From the NCBI GenBank assembly GCA_016202865.1, contig JACQNV010000012.1:1-5403 (forward strand): a DNA stretch of 5,403 nucleotides, in the 5' to 3' direction. The position numbers and the translations under genes are program-made. Positions 1 through 4,953 of this stretch are shown piece by piece. Numbering within the stretch: the first letter of the stretch is position 1; every line of letters starts with the position of its first letter. The stretch comes from Candidatus Aenigmatarchaeota archaeon (GTDB lineage Archaea > Aenigmatarchaeota > Aenigmatarchaeia > QMZP01 > JACQNV01). The notes beneath the pieces were generated by a model that did not search any database, was not told the DNA's origin, and saw only the letters and a program-made list of their open reading frames with translations.

Positions 1-76
1 ATATATATTGTATTTTTAATTTATATGCTTTAGGTGACCTTGAATTTGTCTGTTCATCCTCGAATTTACTACTTGA
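1..76 (-). promoter_or_regulatory. Left-edge non-coding stretch with a possible minus-strand promoter
   Basis: No gene is visible after the pfdB stop codon. On the minus strand positions 26 to 19 read ATATAAAT, preceded by the purine/A-rich CTAAAGC, which resembles an archaeal BRE plus TATA box. It would start transcription at about the window edge, serving a gene lying outside. No oligo-T tract follows pfdB on the minus strand, so there is no sign of a terminator here, and the operon could also read through. A 13-codon ORF starting with the ATG at 55..53 is too short to support. Confidence 0.25.
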
Positions 77-415
77 TTAGGATATCTTGGAAAGTTTTAG
101 TTTCAGATCTTCTATTTGCTTCTTGAGTTTTTCTTCGCCTTTCTCGAGTGTTTTAAGCCTCAAATCTATCAATTCTACTTTTTCCTCCAGCTCTTTCTTG
201 ACTGCTTTTGGATCGGATTTGACAAGTATTGGACCGGCCACTTTGTAAACATCTTCCTTCACATTTTCCAGCTCTTCAACTGCTCTTTTTATTTCCATAA
301 GCTGCATATTGAACGCCTCTTTCTGCGCCACAACATTCTGCAACTGTTGCTGATATGCCTGCGCCTGACCAATTAGCTGCTGCGCTTGCTGGGATTGTTG
401 GGGTTCTGTTGCCAT
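77..415 (-). CDS. pfdB: Prefoldin subunit beta
   Basis: This is the beta subunit of the archaeal prefoldin hexamer (two alpha, four beta), a cytosolic chaperone that captures unfolded proteins between coiled-coil tentacles and passes them to the thermosome. The 112 residues are close to the usual length of about 115 to 120. The layout is typical: a Gln-rich N-terminal helix with heptad character (residues 5-55), a central beta-hairpin segment around VYKVAGPILVK (56-66), then a Lys/Glu-rich C-terminal coiled coil (70-110) containing the RLKTLEKGEEKL segment. It is the last gene of the cluster, the position pfdB often holds in archaea. No Shine-Dalgarno site precedes the ATG. A TTATATTA sequence 33 to 40 bases upstream could be a private promoter with a short leader. 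The low-complexity Gln run (QQSQQAQQ) near the N-terminus is normal for the family. The identification is firm. Confidence 0.95.
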   Translation of the reverse strand: MATEPQQSQQAQQLIGQAQAYQQQLQNVVAQKEAFNMQLMEIKRAVEELENVKEDVYKVAGPILVKSDPKAVKKELEEKVELIDLRLKTLEKGEEKLKKQIEDLKLKLSKIS

Positions 416-526
416 ATTTTATCAAATTAGTCTTCTTAGTTTTCTTTTAATATAACTTCCGATTTGTATGTTTTTTCCTTTCGGTACTGTAGCCTTTTGA
501 GCACGCAGACTTGCTGCCGGAAAAGG
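416..526 (-). other. 111-base gap between rpoP and pfdB
   Basis: This is the longest gap inside the operon. In many archaea KEOPS Pcc1 or a Brix-domain gene lies here, but the space is too small for either. On the minus strand, one 35-codon ORF starts with ATG at 543 inside the end of rpoP and stops at 436. Separately, the rpoP frame stays open for 34 codons after its TAA, to a TGA at 424..422. Neither product resembles a family I know. Two possible hairpins are visible: GCAG/CTGC (517-514 with 508-505), and an outer alternative of CCTTT...AAAGG plus CGG/CCG (526-517 with 484-477). TTATATTA at 455..448 could be a TATA box for pfdB, placing a start roughly 10 bases before its ATG. Confidence 0.4.
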
Positions 527-664
527 TTACACTGCTTTAACATCAATTGCCACTTTCGGTCTGAGCTTTTCCAAAATTCTGTAACCGCAATAAGGGCAGA
601 TTATTTTCTTGGCCGATTTCAGATCAATATTAACTTTTTTTCCGCAATTTGTGCACTTATACAT
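527..664 (-). CDS. rpoP: DNA-directed RNA polymerase subunit P (Rpo12/RpoP)
   Basis: This is the small zinc-ribbon subunit of archaeal RNA polymerase, the counterpart of eukaryotic Rpb12 (Rpc10), which helps hold the polymerase assembly platform together. The 45-residue product starts MYKCTNCGK and carries a complete four-cysteine zinc site: C4-x2-C7 and C23-x2-C26. It is followed by the family hallmark CGYRILEKLRP (26-36). The usual length is about 44 to 50 residues, so the protein is full length. The start is decided by an excellent archaeal Shine-Dalgarno site, AGGTGAT, that begins right after the rpl37ae stop codon and lies 3 bases before the ATG. The gap to rpl37ae is 10 bases, which shows tight co-transcription with that gene. 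Confidence 0.95.
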   Translation of the reverse strand: MYKCTNCGKKVNIDLKSAKKIICPYCGYRILEKLRPKVAIDVKAV

Positions 665-667
665 AAA

Positions 668-674
668 ATCACCT
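668..674 (-). promoter_or_regulatory. Shine-Dalgarno site of rpoP
   Basis: AGGTGAT on the minus strand matches the complement of the archaeal 16S 3' end and stands 3 bases before the rpoP ATG. It immediately follows the rpl37ae stop codon, so a ribosome ending there could restart at rpoP. It is the only site in the operon with the GGTGAT-type match at normal spacing. Confidence 0.8.
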
Positions 675-890
675 TTACACTGGTTTATAGGCCCTGCCTG
701 CAAACTTCAGATTACATTTGGTGCATCTCCATATGCCTGCCTTGACCCTTCTAACAGACGGTTTCAGGCAGTTTGGGCACTTATATTTTTGTTTCAAGGA
801 TTTATCAACTGCTAAGACTTCCTTCCTTGATTTGAGCCCATACCTGACACCAAATCTTCCTGTTGATCCAACCTTTTTTGTTCTTCCCAT
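675..890 (-). CDS. rpl37ae: 50S ribosomal protein L37Ae (eL43)
   Basis: This is a zinc-ribbon protein of the large ribosomal subunit, shared by archaea and eukaryotes. The 71 residues begin with the characteristic basic stretch GRTKKVGSTGRFGVRYG (2-18). They contain a four-cysteine zinc site, C38-x2-C41 and C56-x2-C59, with the family motif GIWRC just before the second pair. The protein ends in the FAGRAYKP segment found across the family. Archaeal versions are commonly 70 to 95 residues, so this is a short but complete form. The frame stays open for 11 codons upstream but has no ATG, GTG or TTG there, which supports the ATG at 890. The ribosome binding site is weak: AAAGG lies only 2 bases from the start and GGG 9 bases away. 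The gene sits 40 bases after rrp42 and 10 before rpoP, its usual neighbours. Confidence 0.95.
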   Translation of the reverse strand: MGRTKKVGSTGRFGVRYGLKSRKEVLAVDKSLKQKYKCPNCLKPSVRRVKAGIWRCTKCNLKFAGRAYKPV

Positions 891-930
891 AACCTTTGTC
901 CCAAAACCGTGTCTCGTTGAAATTGGCTAA

Positions 931-1698
931 TTATAACTGTTTCCTTAGCTGTTTTCCAAGCTCAACTGACTTTTCAAATATTTTTTCAAGTTCTTGGAAT
1001 GTGAATCCATCGCCGCCGCCTTTTTGCATGGCGCAGATGTTCCCATCATCTTTTGTTCCGATCATTACTTTGGCTGTTGCCACAGACTCTTCGTCTTCTG
1101 TTGGATCGGCAAATAAATTCTGGCCTATTTTTACATGGGTCACTGTTAGCGGTTTGCAGACCAAAGGAACTTTCTTGTTTGTTTTTTCTCCCCATACAAC
1201 TTTGCCATCTTCGTATTTGGGTAGCTTTGCATTCATAAGGGCTGCTGTTGCTGCTAGGCAGCTTGCATCTACAAGGTTCCCACCATTGTCTAAAATATGT
1301 AGGTCAACATTAACCATCCAGACTTTTTCCCCCTCAGTTATGCATAATTTTTCCAAATCTATTGCATGGGATTCTCTAATTGTCCTGTCTACAACTCTTG
1401 CCAGTTCTATTGCATCTTCTGTTGGCGGGCCGCGCTCGAATTCAGGTGAAGCCAAAGGCGACAGCTCTGCTCCAACCATAAGGATTCCCTCATTTTGAGC
1501 GTCTGGGAATGGTTCTTTTACATCAAGCTTTACCCCAGCCATAACCTGTGTTGTGCCTATTTTCACAAGGGCTGAACCTTCTGGTTTTTCAAGTGGACTT
1601 TTTTCTATTATAATCTTTCTAAATTCGTCTGCCTTCCTTTCATCAAGTCTTTTTCCAGTCAAGGCTATGTCGACAAGGTATTGGTTTCTCAATATCAT
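931..1698 (-). CDS. rrp42: Exosome complex component Rrp42
   Basis: Rrp42 is the non-catalytic RNase PH-fold subunit of the archaeal exosome. It alternates with Rrp41 in the hexameric ring that degrades RNA 3' to 5' with phosphate and can also add A-rich tails. The 255 residues cover one RNase PH domain: GKRLDERKADEFR (15-27), then the strongly conserved ELSPLASPEFERGPP (78-92), then ELARVVDRTIRES (98-110). Arginines 101, 105 and 108 in that last segment are candidates for contacting RNA at the shared active site. The second half has VDLHILDNGGNLVDAS (131-146) and ADPTEDEES (197-205). The length is slightly under the usual 260 to 275. Only 2 bases separate it from rrp41. Its Shine-Dalgarno site is encoded within the last rrp41 codons, so the pair is probably translationally coupled, which suits a 1:1 ring. 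Confidence 0.96.
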   Translation of the reverse strand: MILRNQYLVDIALTGKRLDERKADEFRKIIIEKSPLEKPEGSALVKIGTTQVMAGVKLDVKEPFPDAQNEGILMVGAELSPLASPEFERGPPTEDAIELARVVDRTIRESHAIDLEKLCITEGEKVWMVNVDLHILDNGGNLVDASCLAATAALMNAKLPKYEDGKVVWGEKTNKKVPLVCKPLTVTHVKIGQNLFADPTEDEESVATAKVMIGTKDDGNICAMQKGGGDGFTFQELEKIFEKSVELGKQLRKQL

Positions 1699-1700
1699 AA

Positions 1701-2438
1701 TTAATCTTTCCCTCCTGATATATTTGACAGACCCAATGCTTTTGCAGTGTCTTCAAGATCTCCAACCCATTTTTCTTTTAGGGCTTGCTTCTGCCTTTCG
1801 TAAAGTGTTTCGCAACCTTTGATTGCTAGCTGTATGACATTTTTCACATCTTTTACAGGCAGATCTCCATCCATCTGTAGCAGGGTTATTTTCTTTTCCC
1901 TGGGCATGTAAGCAACTGGAAGATCGCAAAATGTGACATCTTCTTCTTTTCCAGCTACATCTAGAATATATGTGTCCTCGATCTTGCCCGCTGTGCAGGA
2001 AGACACCAGATCTTTCATTGGTATACCAGCATCGGCTAGGGCTATAGAAGCTGCGTTTAGAGCTGCGACTCTTGTTGATGCCTCTGCTTGTAGTATGTCT
2101 ATTTGAACTTCTATCACTGCTTTTGGGAATTCTTCTAAACAGATAGCTGACTCTAATGCCTCCCTAATAACTTTAGATATTTCTGTGCTTCTTCTTGAAG
2201 GACCAGGCCTTACTCTCTCATCAGTTGAGAAGGGCACCATGTTGTATGTCACTTTTAGTATTGCCTTATTGGAATCTTGTTGGTGTTTTGAGTGTAGCTT
2301 TCTTGGGCCGTAAACACCTGCTATTGCTGTTGTTCTTCCTAACTTTACTATTGCTGAGCCTTTGGCTCTCTTAAGGACCCCGGCTTGCATGACTATTGGC
2401 CTTATCTCATCCGGTTTTCTTCCATCCAACCTTTTCAT
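1701..2438 (-). CDS. rrp41: Exosome complex component Rrp41 (catalytic RNase PH subunit)
   Basis: Rrp41 carries the active site of the archaeal exosome: phosphorolytic 3'-5' RNA decay, releasing nucleoside diphosphates, in a ring with Rrp42. The 245-residue protein is of normal length and starts with the typical RLDGRKPDEIRP (3-14). Visible motifs are VYGPR (42-46), the RPGPSRR stretch whose R82/R83 match the conserved RNA/phosphate-binding arginine pair, STRVAALNAASIALADAGIP (121-140), and CDLPVAYMPR (171-180) with the candidate catalytic D172. A second acidic residue, D167, lies five residues before D172; in the Sulfolobus enzyme the two aspartates are six apart, so this loop appears one residue shorter. 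The phosphate loop reads EAST (119-122) rather than the more common GGT-type sequence. The ATG is the first possible start, because an in-frame TGA lies 9 bases upstream of it. The gene lies 23 bases after rrp4. Confidence 0.96.
   Translation of the reverse strand: MKRLDGRKPDEIRPIVMQAGVLKRAKGSAIVKLGRTTAIAGVYGPRKLHSKHQQDSNKAILKVTYNMVPFSTDERVRPGPSRRSTEISKVIREALESAICLEEFPKAVIEVQIDILQAEASTRVAALNAASIALADAGIPMKDLVSSCTAGKIEDTYILDVAGKEEDVTFCDLPVAYMPREKKITLLQMDGDLPVKDVKNVIQLAIKGCETLYERQKQALKEKWVGDLEDTAKALGLSNISGGKD
1711..1716 (-). promoter_or_regulatory. Shine-Dalgarno site of rrp42 inside the end of rrp41
   Basis: AGGAGG on the minus strand overlaps the codons for Ser-Gly-Gly near the rrp41 C-terminus. 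The GGAGG core is 12 bases from the rrp42 ATG, longer than the usual 5 to 9. The rrp41 stop codon lies between the site and the start. Confidence 0.7.
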
Positions 2439-2451
2439 ATATAATCACATT

Positions 2452-2459
2452 ACCTCCTT
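2452..2459 (-). promoter_or_regulatory. Shine-Dalgarno site of rrp41, distant
   Basis: AAGGAGGT lies just after the rrp4 TGA stop. The GGAGG core is 14 bases from the rrp41 ATG, and no closer in-frame start exists because a TGA lies between. The spacer also contains ATGTGA, a start codon directly followed by a stop. Confidence 0.7.
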
Positions 2460-2461
2460 AA

Positions 2462-3283
2462 TCAATAAGCGTCACTATCGTCGCCTTTGTTTTCATAGTT
2501 GCCTTCTGATGGTGCGTCAAATTCATTCTTAGGCTCTTCCTTTGGCACAAAGCCCTTTGGCAAGTTTGCTTCCAAGAATTTTTCAACCCTGTCTGTCAAC
2601 CCTTCTATGTGGGCCTCTCTATCGATTTTGTTAACAACTTCTGTCACCAATGTATCTTTTTCTCCTTGTATCCAAACTACACCGTTTTGACCAACTATTA
2701 CATTACAGCCTGTTTTCCTCTTTATCAGGCTTATCATGGAGCCCTGCCTGCCTATTAATCTTGGAACTTTAACTGGGCTAATATTTAATACTTTTCCGCC
2801 AAAAAGTTTTCTTGCTCTTGGATCCTGCATTGAGACGCTTATTCCCTGTCTTGTGCATGAAATCACTTTTGCATAAATTAGGTCGCCAACATTGTAAATT
2901 TTGGCTAAATCTGTTCCTGATCTTATGAATCCTCTTACACCAGAAAGCGGTAAATATGCTGAGTTTGGCGTGTCTATGTTGATGAACCAGCCGCTTGTGT
3001 GGACATCTTCAACCTCGCCTATTATCATGTCTCCCATCATTGGGTTATAAACCCCAGCTAAAGGCACAACAGATAAAACATGGTTTTCAACACTGACTAT
3101 TCCGAGTCTTTTCGAGTATACAGATTCACCATCTCTAAAACAGTTCCTTCCTGGTAAATATTCTATTGATGTTACAATCTTGTCTCCTGGAACCACAAAA
3201 TCGTGGTCTTGTTTTAATAATTTTGGGTCTTTTTCTTGCTTTTTCACTTCTACTTCAGTTTGATTTTCTTCTGTCATATTCAA
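2462..3283 (-). CDS. rrp4: Exosome complex RNA-binding cap protein Rrp4
   Basis: Rrp4 sits on top of the Rrp41/Rrp42 ring and guides RNA into its channel. The protein shows the three expected parts: an N-terminal domain with VVPGDKI (30-36) and a later GRNCFRDG segment, an S1 RNA-binding domain at about 80-153 (GEVEDVHTSGWFINI, then VGDLIYAKVISC), and a KH domain at about 163-240. The KH GxxG loop is G178-R-Q-G181 within the family motif LIGRQGSMI. At 273 residues it is longer than the usual 230 to 250, through a charged N-terminal extension and an acidic tail (about 248-273, ending DDSDAY). The start is ambiguous: TTG at 3283 is 9 bases from a strong GGAGG, while ATG at 3277 (271 residues) is 15 bases away. 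Because rrp41 and rrp42 also use long spacers, ATG remains quite possible. Confidence 0.96.
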   Translation of the reverse strand: MNMTEENQTEVEVKKQEKDPKLLKQDHDFVVPGDKIVTSIEYLPGRNCFRDGESVYSKRLGIVSVENHVLSVVPLAGVYNPMMGDMIIGEVEDVHTSGWFINIDTPNSAYLPLSGVRGFIRSGTDLAKIYNVGDLIYAKVISCTRQGISVSMQDPRARKLFGGKVLNISPVKVPRLIGRQGSMISLIKRKTGCNVIVGQNGVVWIQGEKDTLVTEVVNKIDREAHIEGLTDRVEKFLEANLPKGFVPKEEPKNEFDAPSEGNYENKGDDSDAY

Positions 3284-3291
3284 CCTATATT

Positions 3292-3298
3292 ACCTCCT
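3292..3298 (-). promoter_or_regulatory. Shine-Dalgarno site of rrp4
   Basis: AGGAGGT followed by AAT on the minus strand. The same nine-base core GGAGGTAAT precedes rrp41. It shows that rrp4 is translated from a leadered or polycistronic message. A TTTATAAG sequence at 3309..3302 resembles a TATA box, but a transcript started from it would begin after this site. Confidence 0.75.
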
Positions 3299-3339
3299 AA
3301 TCTTATAAAGTTATCATTTTTCATTTACTATTCTTCGGT

Positions 3340-4044
3340 TTACACGCTTTCTCTTTTAACTATCTTCGTTTCTGCTTTGCCCTGTGTCAGGCTGTTTATT
3401 TTGTCGTAGAGTTGGGTTTGCAAACCGGATGATATAGTCACTTGAATGAACCAGCTGTCTGATCTCCATTCCTCCTTTTCAATTGTTGCCAATTCCCTAA
3501 CCGAATGACCTACCCTGCCAGCATGTTCAGCTGGAACCCTTATTGCGAGGGTGACCTTTTCAAAAGATATTGGTATTATCTCTTGAAGCTTCTCTATTAT
3601 TTGTTTGATTTGGTCTTTGGCTGGCTTAAATGGATCTATATCAACATGAGTCTCTGTCATTGCATTCAGTATTCTTTGTTGTGGATGGGGGTTGTGTGTT
3701 TTGGGGTCAACACCCTGCTTGGAAATTATCGATGCGATTTCCAGCCTTCTTTCTTCAACCAGTTTCCTTCTCTGGTCTGTTGTTAATTGGACGGTGCCTT
3801 CCTTTATTATAATCTCGGCTATCTTCAATATGTCTGTTGTCTTGAAGGCCTTATTTAGATCACCAGAAGATGCGCGCTCGCCTTTTTTAGAGTCTGTGAA
3901 CACTATATTTGCAGCGAGTATGTTCTCTATAGAATAAGGCTTGCCTCTCTTGAATTCCAGTGCTTTTTCTGGATCAACAAGAATCTCAAAATCTATATTT
4001 TCTTTTTTTATTCTTGCTATTACAGCCTCATCAACAGAAACCAT
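3340..4044 (-). CDS. sdo1: Ribosome maturation protein SBDS (Sdo1 homologue)
   Basis: This is the archaeal orthologue of human SBDS and yeast Sdo1. In eukaryotes that protein works with the GTPase EFL1 to release eIF6 from new large ribosomal subunits; in archaea it binds the large subunit and the role is thought to be similar. The 234 residues match the family length. The N-terminal FYSH domain (about 1-85) starts MVSVDEAVIARIKK and contains KKGERASSGDLNKAF (53-67). The helical second domain has the signature QLTTDQRRKLVEERR (86-100) followed by DPKTHNPHPQQRI (113-125). The third, ferredoxin-like domain covers about 160-234. The family-typical N-terminus supports this ATG. No Shine-Dalgarno site precedes it, and TAAAATA about 25 to 31 bases upstream could be an internal promoter for a leaderless message. 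Its place between psmA and rrp4 is a conserved archaeal arrangement. Confidence 0.96.
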   Translation of the reverse strand: MVSVDEAVIARIKKENIDFEILVDPEKALEFKRGKPYSIENILAANIVFTDSKKGERASSGDLNKAFKTTDILKIAEIIIKEGTVQLTTDQRRKLVEERRLEIASIISKQGVDPKTHNPHPQQRILNAMTETHVDIDPFKPAKDQIKQIIEKLQEIIPISFEKVTLAIRVPAEHAGRVGHSVRELATIEKEEWRSDSWFIQVTISSGLQTQLYDKINSLTQGKAETKIVKRESV

Positions 4045-4086
4045 ACTACAGGATTATCTAGAAACAAGTATTTTACCAAAAGGCCC

Positions 4087-4794
4087 TTAGCCTTTACTTA
4101 ATCTAGCTATCTCCTCTTCTGATAATCGTCTGAATTCATTGGTCTTTATGACCGCGACCTCTATGTCTTTTATGTCAATATCCTTCTCACCTGCCTTCAA
4201 AGCATTGATAGCCATTCTTATGCCATCTTCTTCTTTCAATTTAGGCTTATAATCTTTTTCAAAAACTTTCTTTGACTTGTCAGAGCCTCTGCCTATTGAT
4301 TGTGCATACCACTCTATGATTGTTCCAGATGGGTCTGTTTCGAACAGCCTTGGGCCTGTCTCATCTACACCGCCTATAAGGAAGCCGACACCAAAAGGCC
4401 TTACACCTGCGTATTGGGTGACCACATGTTTTCTGTCAGCTATCTGCTTTGTTAAAGTTGATAAGGATACAGGGCCGCCGTATGTTATTTTGTTTATTTG
4501 GGATTTTACCCTTCCAAATTCCACTAAATCCCTTGCGTCTGCTAATAAGCCGGATGTTGTGATGGCTGCATGATCATCTATTTGGAATATCTTTTTAGAA
4601 GAGCCGTCAACCGCTAGCGGGGCTGTTGTTTTTGTGGCTGCAAGAATTATTGCACTTTCTGTCCTTAAACCGACTGAGGTGCTGCCTTTCTTGACTGCTT
4701 GCCTAGCGTATTCTACCTGCAATAGCCTGCCATCTGGTGAGAAAACAGTTATTGCTCGATCATAAGCCATATAGCTTGGTGGAACAGGTTGCAT
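4087..4794 (-). CDS. psmA: Proteasome subunit alpha
   Basis: PsmA forms the outer heptameric rings of the archaeal 20S proteasome. They gate entry to the proteolytic beta rings and dock ATPases such as PAN. The 235-residue protein has normal length. It shows the alpha-type N-terminal signature YDRAITVFSPDGRLLQVEYA (11-30), which separates it from beta subunits; there is no propeptide with an N-terminal catalytic Thr. K68 in SSKKIFQIDDH corresponds to the lysine (K66 in Thermoplasma) that binds the C-terminal motif of the ATPase. TSGLLADARDLVEF (80-93), QYAGVRPFGVGFLIGG (127-142) and RLFETDPSGT (149-158) are further family blocks. The first ATG fits the family N-terminus (MQPVPPSYMAYDR). Only a weak AGGAT lies upstream, with its GG 10 bases from the ATG. 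The gene is probably first in the operon, behind the repeat-rich control region. No beta subunit is present in the window. Confidence 0.97.
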   Translation of the reverse strand: MQPVPPSYMAYDRAITVFSPDGRLLQVEYARQAVKKGSTSVGLRTESAIILAATKTTAPLAVDGSSKKIFQIDDHAAITTSGLLADARDLVEFGRVKSQINKITYGGPVSLSTLTKQIADRKHVVTQYAGVRPFGVGFLIGGVDETGPRLFETDPSGTIIEWYAQSIGRGSDKSKKVFEKDYKPKLKEEDGIRMAINALKAGEKDIDIKDIEVAVIKTNEFRRLSEEEIARLSKG

Positions 4795-4817
4795 AATATC
4801 TTATCCTATAAACACAG

Positions 4818-4832
4818 TAAATTGGTATATTT
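4818..4832 (-). repeat. 15-bp direct repeat, copy near the predicted psmA transcription start
   Basis: AAATATACCAATTTA on the minus strand is identical to the copy at 4860..4874. It contains an inverted repeat of AAAT/ATTT around TGGTAT (plus strand). The two copies start exactly 42 bp apart, equal to four turns of B-DNA, so a protein bound to both would face the same side. This copy lies next to the predicted transcription start, and the partner overlaps the TATA boxes. An operator pair is inferred. Confidence 0.6.
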
Positions 4833-4853
4833 TTCATCTTTGAGTTTTATTAG

Positions 4854-4879
4854 TATATATAAATTGGTATATTTATAAA
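4854..4879 (-). promoter_or_regulatory. Probable operon promoter upstream of psmA (TATA boxes)
   Basis: Two overlapping-scale TATA candidates stand on the minus strand: TTTATAAATA (4879..4870) and TTTATATATA (4863..4854). Using the archaeal distance of about 25 bases from the box centre, transcription would start near 4850 or 4833, giving a leader of roughly 40 to 55 bases before psmA. The sequence is nearly symmetric, so TATATAAAT could also act as a TATA box for the plus strand. Which box is used cannot be told from the sequence. Confidence 0.55.
4858..4877 (-). repeat. Second copy of the 15-bp repeat, within a perfect 7-6-7 dyad
   Basis: The 15-bp repeat at 4860..4874 sits inside a longer perfect dyad: TATAAAT, six bases TGGTAT, then ATTTATA. 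It overlaps both TATA candidates of the psmA promoter. A dimeric regulator bound here would compete with TBP, a common mode of archaeal repression. The AT-rich arms also partly reflect the TATA sequences themselves, so part of the symmetry may have no regulatory meaning. Confidence 0.55.
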
Positions 4880-4899
4880 GGTGTTTTGTCTATGGGCTT

Positions 4900-4947
4900 T
4901 GCACTTAAACTCCGATCTGCACCTAAAGTCCAAATCCTGCACTAAAA
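4900..4947 (-). repeat. Three imperfect copies of TTTA(R)GTGCA upstream of the psmA promoter
   Basis: On the minus strand the copies read TTTAGTGCAGG, TTTAGGTGCAGA and TTTAAGTGCAAA. The TGCA cores are 20 and 18 bp apart, with related sequence between the copies (GGATTTGGAC and GATCGGAG). They lie just upstream of the TATA boxes, where archaeal activators or repressors bind. On the plus strand the same unit would encode LHLNSD then LHLKSK in an open frame, so a decayed duplication is an alternative. Too short and diverged for a CRISPR array. Confidence 0.45.
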
Positions 4948-4953
4948 GAAAAA
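4944..4953 (-). terminator. Probable oligo-T terminator of the upstream membrane-protein gene
   Basis: The minus strand reads TTTTTCTTTT about 80 bases after the stop codon of the 5032..5376 gene and before the psmA promoter. Archaeal polymerase commonly stops at such T-rich stretches without a hairpin. The position suits separation of that gene from the psmA operon. Confidence 0.4.

Noticed and set aside
464..930. Several plus-strand open frames of 60 to 93 codons over rpoP and rpl37ae
   Set aside because: They lie opposite two genuine zinc-ribbon proteins and show Cys/Phe/Leu-rich composition typical of antisense frames.
896..1498. A 200-codon open frame on the plus strand across rrp42
   Set aside because: It is a shadow of rrp42, which has clear family motifs along its whole length; the plus-strand product is Ser/Phe-rich low-complexity sequence with no known motif.
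3301..3330. C/D-box-like TGATAA in the SBDS-rrp4 gap
   Set aside because: No matching D box (CTGA) or internal C'/D' pair is present within a sensible distance.
3505..3937. Plus-strand open frames with hydrophobic products opposite SBDS
   Set aside because: The hydrophobic look comes from reading the complement of a Lys/Glu-rich gene; there is no promoter or ribosome site in support.
4900..4947. Possible CRISPR array from the TTTA(R)GTGCA copies
   Set aside because: The units are about 10 bases, imperfect and spaced 18 to 20 bases; there are no 24-37 base identical repeats and no cas gene.
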